DNA from: Kribbella italica
Lineage (GTDB): Bacteria > Actinomycetota > Actinomycetes > Propionibacteriales > Kribbellaceae
DNA length: 64,000 nt
NCBI RefSeq assembly: GCF_014205135.1
Contig: NZ_JACHMY010000001.1
Span: 7,378,001-7,442,000, forward strand
Reading direction: 5' to 3'
Part shown: positions 42,416 to 50,956 of the stretch, piece by piece
Position numbering within the stretch: position 1 is the stretch's first letter
Layout: each line of letters opens with the position of its first letter
Notes under the pieces: model-generated
Told to the model about the DNA's origin: nothing
Database searches by the model: none
The model's input: the letters and a program-made list of their open reading frames with translations, nothing else
Translations under genes and position numbers: made by a program

Positions 42416-43189
42416 TCAAGCCAAACTGCTCCCGGTCGCCGGGGTCAGGCGGTAGCCCTGGTGGGCGGAGAACTCCGCGGCCAAGGCGAAGCGGTCGCCG
42501 CGGACGACGGTGTGGCGCCACTCGAACGGGCGGCCCTGGGCATGGGCGAGGCGGTTGATGGAGAACACAGCGGCCCCGGCGGGGCAGTGCAGGAGGGCTC
42601 GCTCGGCCGACGTCGGGTTGACCGCGCGGATGTCCTCGCGGCCGTGGTCGAGGCGGAGGCCGGTGCGGGCCGCGAGTTCGGCGTACAGGCTGGTGTGGCT
42701 GAAGTCCGCCTCGAGCAGGCTCTCCGCGACAGCTGCCGGGAGCCAGACGCGGTCGAGTGCGAGGGGTTCGTCGCCGGCGAAGCGGACGCGTTCGAGGTAG
42801 ACGAGCGGGATCGACGCCTCCAGGCCGAGGCGGCTCGCGATCACGCCGTCGGCGCGGACATCGAGCGCCCGTACGACGCTGTGCTGAGTCAGGCCGGACG
42901 CCTCGACCGACGAGAACAGGCTGTAGAGCGCGCCCATCGGCTGGCGGATCTCCGGCGCGGTCGCGACCCGCGGCTGGCGTCCGCGCTCGGCGACGATCAG
43001 GCCGTCGGCGCGGAGCTGGCTGAGCGCCTGGCGGACGGTGTGGCGGCTGACCTGGTAGTCCTCGACGAGGGCGAGCTCACCGGGGAAGACGTCGTCGAAC
43101 TCGCCCGCGCGGAGCCGGCGGACCAGCTCCTCCTGGAGCTGCTTCCACAGCGGCCGGCCGCCGCCGCGGTTGAGCTTGCGCTCGGTCAT
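42416..43189 (-). CDS. GntR/UTRA-family regulator
   Basis: A 257-aa protein from ATG 43189 (MTERKLNRGGGRPLWKQLQE). Winged helix: VRRLRAGEFDDVFPGELALV then EDYQVSRHTVRQALSQLRAD. A UTRA effector domain fills the C-terminal half (IPLVYLERVRFAGDEPLALD, FEWRHTVVRGDRFALAAEF). It is divergent from the YeiH-type exporter and has a perfect palindrome in the shared promoter, its probable operator. Confidence 0.9.
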   Translation of the reverse strand: MTERKLNRGGGRPLWKQLQEELVRRLRAGEFDDVFPGELALVEDYQVSRHTVRQALSQLRADGLIVAERGRQPRVATAPEIRQPMGALYSLFSSVEASGLTQHSVVRALDVRADGVIASRLGLEASIPLVYLERVRFAGDEPLALDRVWLPAAVAESLLEADFSHTSLYAELAARTGLRLDHGREDIRAVNPTSAERALLHCPAGAAVFSINRLAHAQGRPFEWRHTVVRGDRFALAAEFSAHQGYRLTPATGSSLA

Positions 43190-43251
43190 CGAGGCCTTCC
43201 CGTCTGCGCCGTACGTCACGACGGCTTGCCAAATGTCCGGTCATCTCTTAG

Positions 43252-43273
43252 CTTAAATGTGCGTACATTTAAG
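43252..43273. promoter_or_regulatory. GntR-type operator palindrome
   Basis: CTTAAATGT and ACATTTAAG form a perfect 9-bp inverted repeat around GCGT between the divergent gntR-like and yeiH-like genes. The AT-rich symmetry in a GC-rich promoter strongly suggests a repressor site overlapping both promoters. Confidence 0.75.
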
Positions 43274-43289
43274 AGCGAGGGGTCCCGGC

Positions 43290-44471
43290 GTGCAGCTAGA
43301 GGTTAGGTCACCGGCATCGTCCGAGACGGCCGCGAAACCTCATTTCGTCGAGCGGCTGCCGGGGTTGCTGGTGGTGCTCGTGCTCGCGACGGCGGCGGTG
43401 CCGCTCGGGCGGCTGGTCCCGGTCGTCGGCGGGCCGGTGTTCGGGCTGGTGCTGGGGGTTGTGGTCGGCTCGCTCGTGCCGGTACTGCGGGGTGAGTGGT
43501 CGCGGCCGGGGTACGAGTTCGCGTCGAAGTTCCTGCTGCAGGTGTCGATCGTGGTGCTGGGCACCGGGCTGTCGCTGCAGCAGGTCGCGCGCGTCGGCGC
43601 CGGATCGCTGCCGGTGATGCTCGGGACGCTGGCGATCGCGCTCGGTGGAGCCTGGTTGTTCGGGCGGTTGCTCGGGGTGCGCGGCGACACGCAGATCCTG
43701 ATCGGCGTCGGTACGGCGATCTGCGGCGCCTCCGCGATCGCGGCGACGACGGCGGCGATCGAGGCGAAGAAGTCGTCGGTGGCGTACGCGCTGGCGACGA
43801 TCTTCACGTTCAACGTGGTCGCGGTGCTGGCCTTCCCGCCGCTCGGCCACTTGATGGGCCTCGGCCCGGAGGCCTTCGGCCTGTGGGCCGGTACGGCGGT
43901 CAACGACACGTCGTCGGTGGTCGCGGCCGGCTATGCCTTCAGCCAGCAGGCCGGCGACCACGCACTGGTGGTGAAGCTGACCAGATCCCTGATGCTGGTG
44001 CCGATCGTGATCGGCCTGGTGATCCTGAAGTCCCGCCGGGACGCGCGCAGGGGGGTGGGGGGAGAGGGAGCCGGCGCCCCCGAAACCGCTAGCGGCTTCG
44101 CCGCTGCGGGCGCCGCCGCAACCCCTGGCGGCTTCGCCGCTGCGGGCGCCGCCGAAACCGCTGGCGGCTTCGCCGCTGCGGGCGTGCCTCGGGCGAAGCT
44201 TCCCTGGCGGCGGATGTTGCCGCTCTTCCTGGTCGGGTTCCTCGTTGCCGCCGGGCTGCGGACCGTCGGGCTGGTGCCGGACGAGCGGCAGGCGGATCTG
44301 GCGCTGGTCGGGACCTTCCTCATCACGAGTGCGCTGGTGGCGATCGGGCTGTCGTTGCGGGTCGGTGAGTTGCGGAAGGCCGGACTGCGGCCGTTGCTGC
44401 TCGGCGCGATCTTGTGGGTGTGCGTGGCCAGTTGCAGCCTCGGGCTGCAACTGGCCACCGGCACGCTCTAG
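43290..44471 (+). CDS. YeiH-family putative sulfate exporter with repeat insertion
   Basis: A 393-aa membrane protein from GTG 43290. Ten or so hydrophobic helices carry the UPF0324/YeiH motifs (GTAICGASAIAATTAAIEAK, WAGTAVNDTSSVVAAGYAFS, LTRSLMLVPIVI). In the loop after about residue 255 there are three 12-residue Ala/Gly repeats not expected in the family. Sulfate, sulfite or taurine-derived anion export is suggested by family. Its 3' end overlaps the convergent GH2 gene by 4 nt. Confidence 0.88.
   Translation: MQLEVRSPASSETAAKPHFVERLPGLLVVLVLATAAVPLGRLVPVVGGPVFGLVLGVVVGSLVPVLRGEWSRPGYEFASKFLLQVSIVVLGTGLSLQQVARVGAGSLPVMLGTLAIALGGAWLFGRLLGVRGDTQILIGVGTAICGASAIAATTAAIEAKKSSVAYALATIFTFNVVAVLAFPPLGHLMGLGPEAFGLWAGTAVNDTSSVVAAGYAFSQQAGDHALVVKLTRSLMLVPIVIGLVILKSRRDARRGVGGEGAGAPETASGFAAAGAAATPGGFAAAGAAETAGGFAAAGVPRAKLPWRRMLPLFLVGFLVAAGLRTVGLVPDERQADLALVGTFLITSALVAIGLSLRVGELRKAGLRPLLLGAILWVCVASCSLGLQLATGTL
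44082..44189. repeat. three tandem 36-bp in-frame repeats in the exporter gene
   Basis: Units begin gaaaccgct or gcaacccct and share ggcggcttcgccgctgcggg. They encode ETASGFAAAGAA, ATPGGFAAAGAA, ETAGGFAAAGVP. Each holds a GCGG-CTTCG-CCGC hairpin. It looks like an insertion that kept the frame. Confidence 0.85.
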
Positions 44472-46276
44472 CCCTCGAACGCCGCCGCGCGGATCTGGAC
44501 CTTGCGGATCCGGTCGACGTCCAGCTTGCTGGAGCGGTCGAAGCGGTAGATGCCGTTCTCCTCCTGGAAGACGTCGGTCAGCTGCGTGTAGCAGTAGCCG
44601 AACATCCGCGGGTCGTCGAGCAGTACGTCGACCAGCCCGGTGAAGCGGTCGTAGAACTCCGCCTCGTCCTTCACCCGCTGGCCGTAGCCCCACGACTCGG
44701 CCCGGTCGGTGCCGGCCAGCTGGACCGCCTCCGGGTTCCACCAGATCCCGCCGAACTCGCTGCAGAAGTACGGCTGCCCGTTGTACGGTTGCGAGATCGG
44801 CCGGTCCTCGCGGCCACCGGTGTTGCCGTACGGCGCTCCGTCGGCCAGGCCGGCCATCTGCTTGCCGAACTCGACCGGGTCCTGCTCGTAGTTGTGCGAG
44901 TCCCAGATGTCGGTCTCCGGCACCCGGTGCGAGTAGCCGGAGGCGTCCAGCACCGGACGGCTGGTGTCGGCCGCCTTGGTGGCCAGGAACATCGCCCGGG
45001 TCACGTCGTCCAGCTGGGTGATCCGGTCGTGCAGCAGCTGGTGGGTCTCGTTCAGCGGGCACCAGCCGACGATCGACGGGTGGTTGTAGTCCCGCTCGAC
45101 CGCCTCCAGCCACTGCGTCACGAACGTCGCGGTCGGCAGCTGGTTGTTGTCGCCGGTGTCACCGACGCCCGCACCCCAGTCGCCGAACTCTCCCCAGACC
45201 AGGTAACCCATCCGGTCCGCGTGGTAGAGGAACCGCTCCTCGAACACCTTCTGGTGCAGCCGGGCCCCGTTGAAGCCGGCCGCCAGGCTCAGCTCGATGT
45301 CCGCGACCAGCGCCTCCTCGGACGGCGCCGTCATCAGGCTCTCCGGCCAGTAGCCCTGGTCCAGCACCAGCCGCTGGAAGACGTGCTTGCCGTTGATCAG
45401 TACGGCCTGGCCGTTGATCGACACCGACCGCAGACCGGCGTAGCTGGCGGCCTGGTCGACCACAGCGCCGTCGGCGTTCACCAGCTCCAGCCGTACGTCG
45501 TACAGGTGCGGGTCGGTCGTGTCCCACAGCCGCACCCGGTCAGCCGGTACGGCGAGCTGCAGGCGCGGCGCCAGGTCCAGGTCCGCGCGAACCTCCGCGG
45601 TGACGATCTCGCCGTTGCTGTCGGACAGTACGGCGCGGACCGTCCAGCCCGGCTTGTTCGCCGAGACCGGGACGGACAGGTGGAACACCGAGCCCGCCAC
45701 GTCGGGGGTGATCCGCGGCCGCCCGAGGTGGACCGACGGGACGGCCTCCAGCCAGACGGTCTGCCAGATGCCGGTGGTCCGGGTGTAGTGGCAGTCCCGG
45801 TTGAAGTAGATCGTGCTCTGCTTGCCGCGCGCCTGCGACCCGTTCTTGGTGTCGCGGGCGCGGACGACGATCAGCGCCTCCTCGCCCGGCGCGGCGACGC
45901 CCGCCAGGTTGGCGCTGAACGGGGTGAAGCCGCCGCGGTGCCGGACGACCTCGACGCCGTTCACCCAGACGGTGGCGTCGTGGTCGACGGCCTGGAAGTG
46001 CAGGACGGCGTCGTTGCCGGTCCAGTCGGAGGGGATCGTGACGGTCGTCCGGTACCAGACCGCTTCGGAGTAGTCGACGTCCTCGATCCCGGACAGCTCG
46101 GACTCGGGCGCGAACGGAACGGTGATCCGGCGCTCGAGCTCGCGCTCGGCCAGACCGCGTTCCAGGCCGGAGTCGGACTTGTCGGCCTCGAACTGCCACT
46201 CGCCGTTGAGGTTCAGCCAGTGCGGGCGGACGAACTGCGGCCGGGGGTGCTCGGGTCGGGGCTGGGTGCTGGGCAT
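44468..46276 (-). CDS. glycoside hydrolase family 2 enzyme
   Basis: A 602-aa protein from ATG 46276. Sugar-binding beta-domain (LNGEWQFEADKS, VWYRTTVTIPSDWTG, HDATVWVNGVEVVRHRGGF), immunoglobulin-like domain, and a TIM barrel with acid/base Glu in IVGWCPLNETHQ and nucleophile Glu in PYFCSEFGGIWW. No signal peptide, so it acts in the cytosol on a beta-galactoside or beta-glucuronide type substrate that cannot be specified. Two LacI-type sites lie upstream. Confidence 0.92.
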   Translation of the reverse strand: MPSTQPRPEHPRPQFVRPHWLNLNGEWQFEADKSDSGLERGLAERELERRITVPFAPESELSGIEDVDYSEAVWYRTTVTIPSDWTGNDAVLHFQAVDHDATVWVNGVEVVRHRGGFTPFSANLAGVAAPGEEALIVVRARDTKNGSQARGKQSTIYFNRDCHYTRTTGIWQTVWLEAVPSVHLGRPRITPDVAGSVFHLSVPVSANKPGWTVRAVLSDSNGEIVTAEVRADLDLAPRLQLAVPADRVRLWDTTDPHLYDVRLELVNADGAVVDQAASYAGLRSVSINGQAVLINGKHVFQRLVLDQGYWPESLMTAPSEEALVADIELSLAAGFNGARLHQKVFEERFLYHADRMGYLVWGEFGDWGAGVGDTGDNNQLPTATFVTQWLEAVERDYNHPSIVGWCPLNETHQLLHDRITQLDDVTRAMFLATKAADTSRPVLDASGYSHRVPETDIWDSHNYEQDPVEFGKQMAGLADGAPYGNTGGREDRPISQPYNGQPYFCSEFGGIWWNPEAVQLAGTDRAESWGYGQRVKDEAEFYDRFTGLVDVLLDDPRMFGYCYTQLTDVFQEENGIYRFDRSSKLDVDRIRKVQIRAAAFEG

Positions 46277-46322
46277 CGAGAGGCTCCCGTGAGGTGTGCT
46301 GAGCAGGTCGGCGTCGACTTTA

Positions 46323-46396
46323 CAACGTTGAAATACGCTCGGCAACGGGTGGACGGAGAGTGGACGGAGACCCGCCGCACGGGCCGGGCAACGTTG
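46323..46396. promoter_or_regulatory. pair of LacI-type operator cores upstream of the GH2 gene
   Basis: CAACGTTG occurs at 46323-46330 (ttacaacgttgaaa) and 46389-46396 (ggcaacgttgtcaa). These CG-centred palindromes are typical cores of LacI-family sites. Their 66-bp spacing would allow looping. No LacI gene is in the window. Confidence 0.55.
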
Positions 46397-46578
46397 TCAA
46401 TGGTTTGTCGCCGGATGGAACTGTCAGCAAGATGACAGCCCGTTCGTGCAACCCTTTCGGCGTCGGTTCGTTCTTTGTCAGAAGAGGCAAGTCGCGGACC
46501 GGGACAACAAACCGTCGGCCCGGGGCGTCATGCTGGAGTGCAGGGCTGTGCGATGCGGGGAGAGGGAGAGGTCGATGG

Positions 46579-47370
46579 GTGGGAACTGAGCGCACCGCCG
46601 AGGTCCGCGAGCTCCGGTTGCGGGTGCCGCAGGGCGATCTCGACGCGCTGTACGACCGGCTCCGCGCGTTCCGCGACGGGGGCGGGTACATCGCCGCGGG
46701 TCTGGACCGCGTGGTGCCGGCCGCGTACGCCGACGAGCTGCTCGACTACTGGCTCGGCGGGTACGACTGGCGCGTGCACGAGGCCCGGCTGAGTGCCTAC
46801 CACCACTACGGCACCGAGATCGGTGGCCAGTTCGTCCACTTCCTGCACGTGCGGTCCGCGCATCCGGACGCCCGGCCGGCGCTGCTCACGCACGCCTGGC
46901 CCAGTGGCGTGATGGACGTGCTGGACGCGGCCCTGCGGCTGGAGGTGGCCGGTACTCACCACCTGGTCATCCCGTCGATCGCGTGGACGGCGCTGAACGG
47001 TCCGGAGGGCGGTTCGCCGAGCAGCCGCGCCGCGGCGGGCTGGGACGAGTTGATGCGCCGCCTGGGCTACGACGAGTACCAGGTCGGCGACGACCGTGAG
47101 GGACTCGGCGCCACCCCGGCGTACACGGCGGTGTCGGAGGCGGTCGCGCAGCAGCGCGGGCTGGACGCCGCGGAGCTGGCGGAGGTCCGCTGGTTCAACG
47201 AGAACCTCACGGCGTTCAACGAGGGTCAGCAGATCTCCGCGCTGGTGCTGAGCACGGCACTGCTCGCTTGGAACGCACAGCTGGTCAGCCTGGAGATCGA
47301 CCGGGACGCACTGCTCACCGGGCTCACACTGGCCTGGTTCGCCTCGCAGCTACCCGTCGAGGAGCCGTAG
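46579..47370 (+). CDS. degenerate epoxide-hydrolase-like protein (N-terminal EHN domain)
   Basis: A 263-aa protein from GTG 46579. The N-terminal EHN domain is clear (LRVPQGDLDALYDRLRAFRD, AYADELLDYWLGGYDWRVHE, GGQFVHFLHVRS), then LLTHAWPSGVMDVLDAALRL. The alpha/beta-hydrolase nucleophile elbow and the catalytic His are not visible, and the protein is about 120 residues shorter than usual. It may be inactive or repurposed. Its 3' end overlaps the convergent amidohydrolase gene by 21 bp. Confidence 0.75.
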   Translation: MGTERTAEVRELRLRVPQGDLDALYDRLRAFRDGGGYIAAGLDRVVPAAYADELLDYWLGGYDWRVHEARLSAYHHYGTEIGGQFVHFLHVRSAHPDARPALLTHAWPSGVMDVLDAALRLEVAGTHHLVIPSIAWTALNGPEGGSPSSRAAAGWDELMRRLGYDEYQVGDDREGLGATPAYTAVSEAVAQQRGLDAAELAEVRWFNENLTAFNEGQQISALVLSTALLAWNAQLVSLEIDRDALLTGLTLAWFASQLPVEEP

Positions 47371-48219
47371 GCCGTTCTCCCAGCAGACCGCGCGCAGCCA
47401 GTCGTCGCCGAGGTCGAGACGCTCCAGGGCTTCCAGCTGTACGGCGTACTCGTACGGGATGTTCGGGAAGTCCGAGCCGAGCACGACCTTGTCCTGCAGC
47501 GCCGCCATCCGCGGCCGGAGTTCCCGCGGGTACGGCGCCAGTGACTCGGTGAACGGCGTCAGCGCCATCGTCGTGTCCAGGTGCACGTTCGGGTAGGTCT
47601 CGGCGAGCGTCAGGTGCTCGGCGTACTCCGGCATGCCCAGGTGAGCGATGACGGCCGTCAGCCGTGGGTGCTTGGCCAGTACGTCGCCCATCGGGCCCGG
47701 CCCGGTGTGGCGTCCGGGGATCGGTCCTGACCCGCAGTGCACGACCACCGGGACGCCGGCCTCGGCCAGCTGTCCCCAGACCGCGTCCAGCTCCTCGTCG
47801 CGCGGGTCGTAGTCGCCCACCTGGACGTGCACCTTGAAGATCCGGGTGCCCAGCTCGAGCGCTTCCTTCACGTACGACGCGGCGCCGGGCTCGGGGTAGA
47901 ACGTCCCGCTCGCCACGCAGCCAGGGGTCCGGGCAGCGAAGTCCCGGGCCCAGCTGTTCAGCCAGGCGGCCATGTCGGGCTTGTGCGGGTAGACCAGCGC
48001 GGAGAACCGGCGTACGCCGAGCCGCTGCAAGGTCTCGACCCGTTCAAGGGCCGGCGTCCGGTACTGGACCGGCCAGGCAACGCCGTAGTGCTGCTCGGCC
48101 TGGTCGAAGTAGGCCCAGACCGCGTTCATCACCTGGTCCGGGAGGAAGTGGACGTGCACGTCCACGAGTCCGTCGAGCCCCAGCCGCCGCCACCACGCGG
48201 GCACCTCGTCGTCACGCAC
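47350..48219 (-). CDS. amidohydrolase-2-family metal-dependent hydrolase
   Basis: A 289-aa TIM-barrel amidohydrolase: first metal motif LVDVHVHFLPDQVM, VPVVVHCGSGPIPGRH (His on strand 5), VIAHLGMPEYAEH (strand 6) and catalytic Asp in VVLGSDFPNIPYEY. Family members decarboxylate or hydrolyse aromatic and lactone substrates. Divergent from the ArsR-type gene across a palindromic promoter. Confidence 0.88.
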   Translation of the reverse strand: MRDDEVPAWWRRLGLDGLVDVHVHFLPDQVMNAVWAYFDQAEQHYGVAWPVQYRTPALERVETLQRLGVRRFSALVYPHKPDMAAWLNSWARDFAARTPGCVASGTFYPEPGAASYVKEALELGTRIFKVHVQVGDYDPRDEELDAVWGQLAEAGVPVVVHCGSGPIPGRHTGPGPMGDVLAKHPRLTAVIAHLGMPEYAEHLTLAETYPNVHLDTTMALTPFTESLAPYPRELRPRMAALQDKVVLGSDFPNIPYEYAVQLEALERLDLGDDWLRAVCWENGLRLLDG

Positions 48220-48254
48220 CCGAACACTCTAGACAGTCGTTGATTTTGCAAGAT

Positions 48255-48270
48255 CTACGTAGATACGTAG
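48255..48270. promoter_or_regulatory. ArsR-type operator palindrome
   Basis: CTACGTA-GA-TACGTAG lies 10 nt before the GTG of the regulator gene and within the divergent promoter with the amidohydrolase. It is the probable autoregulatory site. Confidence 0.65.
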
Positions 48271-48280
48271 TATCCACAGT

Positions 48281-48805
48281 GTGGAAGAACCTGTGGACAA
48301 CCGGCTGGCGGACCTGGAGCGGCGCGTCGCCGCCCTGGAGTCGGCCGAGTCCGCGGGGCTTCGTCCACAGGAGCGGCAGGTGCTCCCGCAGGGCGCGGAC
48401 CCCGAGGTGTTCTTCGCGCTGCGCGGGCTGAAGGAGCGCATCCCCGCGCCCGGCGCGGTGCTCTACACGGGCAGCGTGACGCTGCCGGACGAGCGGACGA
48501 TCGACTGGCAGTTCGGGCGCCCGACGCCCGAGGTGCTGGAGGCCGACTGGGCCTCGAGAGCGTCCGCGCTCGCCGCACTGGGACATCCGGTCCGGCTGAC
48601 GCTGCTCCGCGAGATCCTGCACGGACGTACGACGGTCAGCGCGCTCAGCGAGGTCGAGGGCCTCGGCACGAGCGGGCAGATCTACCACCATCTGCGGCAG
48701 CTGACGGCCGAGGGCTGGTTGCACACGCCCAGCCGCGGCGTCTTCGCCGTTCCCCCGACCCGGGTGGTCGCGCTGCTCGCGATTCTGGTCGCTCTCGAGA
48801 GGTGA
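48281..48805 (+). CDS. ArsR-type winged-helix regulator heading a four-gene operon
   Basis: A 174-aa protein. The N-terminal helix (LADLERRVAALESA) is followed by an uncharacterised region, and a C-terminal winged helix (ALAALGHPVRLTLLREILHG, SALSEVEGLGTSGQIYHHLR, LTAEGWLHTPSRGVFAVPP). GTG 48281. The stop overlaps the next start, so it is co-translated with the serine hydrolase. Confidence 0.85.
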   Translation: MEEPVDNRLADLERRVAALESAESAGLRPQERQVLPQGADPEVFFALRGLKERIPAPGAVLYTGSVTLPDERTIDWQFGRPTPEVLEADWASRASALAALGHPVRLTLLREILHGRTTVSALSEVEGLGTSGQIYHHLRQLTAEGWLHTPSRGVFAVPPTRVVALLAILVALER

Positions 48806-49842
48806 GTCCCTTGAAACTGATCGCTGTCCTGCTCGCCGTCGCCTTGGCTGCCGGCGGCTGGCTGATCCGGCCCGGCGCGCTGCACCTGGCCGAGTCCAGC
48901 ACGGGTGACGCCGAGCTGCAGCGCTTCATCGACGACAACTACGAGGGGCCGGGCCACCGGCTGTCCGTTGCGGTCGTCGAGGACACCACGACTCGCTACG
49001 CGGGTCGTGGGACCGACGAGCACGGCAGCTTCGAGATCGGCTCGATCAGCAAGGCGCTCACCGGGATCCTGCTCGGCGAGGCGGTCCGGCGCGGCGAGGT
49101 GAAGCTCGACCAGCAGGTCGGGTCGCTGCTGCCGCTGGACGGCTCGGACGTCGCCACTGTCACGCTGGAGGAGCTGGCGACCCACCAGTCCGGTCTGCCG
49201 AACACCACGGGCAAGCCGCTGCCCGCGGCACGCGCGATGCTGGCCAACCTGTCCGCGGGCAACCCCTACCCGTTCAGCGTCGACCAGCTGCTCGACCAGG
49301 CGAGGTCCGCGGGGACGGACGGCCGCGGCAAGTCGACGTACTCGAACCTTGGCGGAGCCCTGCTGGGCCAGGCTCTGGCCAAGCAAGCCGGCAAGAGCTA
49401 CCCGGACCTCCTGCAGGAACGAGTCTTCCAGCCACTGGGCATGCGAGAGTCCCGTACGCCGACCAGCGACGACGGCGCAGCACCGGAGGGCTACGGCTCG
49501 GGTGGTCGTCGGCAAGGCACCTGGGTCCAGACCGGCTACGCCCCTGCCGGCGGGGTGGTCTCCACCGCCGCTGACCTCGCTGTGCTCGCCAAGGCGCTGA
49601 TCAGTGGCAAGTACGTCGAGGCCCTGGCTCCCCGCCGCGACTTCGACGAGGATCGGATCGGCCTGTTCTGGATCACCACCCCACTGCCGAACGACCGCAG
49701 CATGATCTGGCACAACGGCGGGACCGGCGGCTACCGCTCGTTCATCGGTGTGGATCTCGAGCGTCGCCGGGCCGTGGTGGTCCTGTCGGACGTGGCCGCC
49801 GACGCCGACGACTTCGCCACCAAGCTCCTGGAGGCATCGTGA
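48802..49842 (+). CDS. exported serine hydrolase, beta-lactamase/DD-peptidase (class C) fold
   Basis: A 346-aa protein with an N-terminal signal or anchor (LKLIAVLLAVALAAGGWLI). Motifs: SxxK in FEIGSISKALTGILL, YSN in STYSNLGGALLG, HxG in IWHNGGTGGYRSF. Class C-like esterase/peptidase acting outside the cell or at the wall. GTG 48802 overlaps the regulator stop and it is coupled to the next gene. Confidence 0.9.
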   Translation: MSPLKLIAVLLAVALAAGGWLIRPGALHLAESSTGDAELQRFIDDNYEGPGHRLSVAVVEDTTTRYAGRGTDEHGSFEIGSISKALTGILLGEAVRRGEVKLDQQVGSLLPLDGSDVATVTLEELATHQSGLPNTTGKPLPAARAMLANLSAGNPYPFSVDQLLDQARSAGTDGRGKSTYSNLGGALLGQALAKQAGKSYPDLLQERVFQPLGMRESRTPTSDDGAAPEGYGSGGRRQGTWVQTGYAPAGGVVSTAADLAVLAKALISGKYVEALAPRRDFDEDRIGLFWITTPLPNDRSMIWHNGGTGGYRSFIGVDLERRRAVVVLSDVAADADDFATKLLEAS

Positions 49843-50171
49843 GAGACATCTTCCTGATCACCCTGGCCGTCGGCTTCCCGGTCCTCGCGATCTGGCAGAT
49901 CCTCGCCCACAAGCTCCGCGACCGCGCCGATGTCGTGATCGTGCTGGTGACCGGGATCGTCTTCCTGCTCTTCGCCCGGGCCAGCGCCAACTGGAACTCG
50001 CTGCCGCCCTGGCTGTGGCTCGTCGGCGTGGCCCTGATGGCCGTCGCGACCGCCCTGTCGGGCCGGATCTGGGCCGGCCTGGCCTGGTTCACGGCGGAAC
50101 GGCCGCGGCGCGCTCTGTCCGCCGTACTCCAGTTGCTCCTCGCGGGCGCCGTCTGCGCGGTGCTTCTGTGA
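49839..50171 (+). CDS. small integral membrane protein
   Basis: A 110-aa protein with about four hydrophobic helices (IFLITLAVGFPVLAIWQILA, VVIVLVTGIVFLLFARA, LWLVGVALMAVATALSG, LSAVLQLLLAGAVCAVLL). No family recognised. GTG starts overlap on both sides, so it belongs to the regulator-hydrolase-methyltransferase operon. Confidence 0.75.
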   Translation: MRDIFLITLAVGFPVLAIWQILAHKLRDRADVVIVLVTGIVFLLFARASANWNSLPPWLWLVGVALMAVATALSGRIWAGLAWFTAERPRRALSAVLQLLLAGAVCAVLL

Positions 50172-50956
50172 ACGAGCACCTCGCCCGCGGCTGGGACGAG
50201 GCGGCCGCCGGCTACGAGCAGTACTTCGTCCCGCGCTTCCGGCCGTGGGTCGAGGCGGCCGTCGCCCAGCTCGGCGACCTGCCGCCCGGTCCGATCCTGG
50301 TGCCGTGCTGCGGCACGTTCCCGGAGCTCGACCTGCTGCTCGACCAGTTCCCCCACCGGGAGATCGTCGGCATCGACCTGTCGGCCGGCATGGTCCGCCT
50401 CGCGCGCGAGCGCGCCGGAGGCCGCGACCTCGTCAGCGTGGTCGAGGGCGACGCCTCGACGCTCGATCCCCGCTGGCTCAGGACGTGCGGCGCGGTCGTC
50501 TCCGTCTTCGGCCTGCAGCAGCTGCCCGAGCCGGAACACGCGATCGGTTCCTGGTACGACGCACTGCACTCCGAAGGCCGGCTCTCGGTCGTCTACTGGC
50601 CGTCCGTCACCGAGGAGACCGGCCCGTTCAGCCTGATCAAGGACCTGCTGCACCCCGAAGCTCCCGCAGACGCAGACGCAGACGTCGACGCCGACGCCGC
50701 TGCAGCGGCCGGGGACCCGGCTGCTGCCCTCGGGGGAGCGGTCGATCGCGACGAGCTGCTGAGATTCCCGATCACCTACACCGGCGCCGCCGAGTTCTTC
50801 GAGGCCTACGCCCACTCCGGCCCGATGCGGGCGACCGCGATCGCCCGCGGCGAGGCCTTCGTCGAGGAGCTCCGCAAGAGATTCCTGGAGCGGGCGCCGG
50901 AGGGCGAGTGGACCCACCACCCGGCAGCCCGCCTGATCACCGCGACTGGTCGATGA
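50168..50956 (+). CDS. class I SAM-dependent methyltransferase
   Basis: A 262-aa protein. RGWDEAAAGYEQYFVPRFRP at the start, a motif I variant ILVPCCGTFPELDLLL, motif II IVGIDLSAGMVRLARERA, and VVSVFGLQQLPEPE. The canonical GxGxG is replaced by VPCCGTF. An acidic Asp/Ala insert (DADADVDADAAAAAGD) is present near residue 175. The 3' end overlaps the convergent ATP-grasp gene by 20 bp. Substrate unknown. Confidence 0.85.
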   Translation: MNEHLARGWDEAAAGYEQYFVPRFRPWVEAAVAQLGDLPPGPILVPCCGTFPELDLLLDQFPHREIVGIDLSAGMVRLARERAGGRDLVSVVEGDASTLDPRWLRTCGAVVSVFGLQQLPEPEHAIGSWYDALHSEGRLSVVYWPSVTEETGPFSLIKDLLHPEAPADADADVDADAAAAAGDPAAALGGAVDRDELLRFPITYTGAAEFFEAYAHSGPMRATAIARGEAFVEELRKRFLERAPEGEWTHHPAARLITATGR

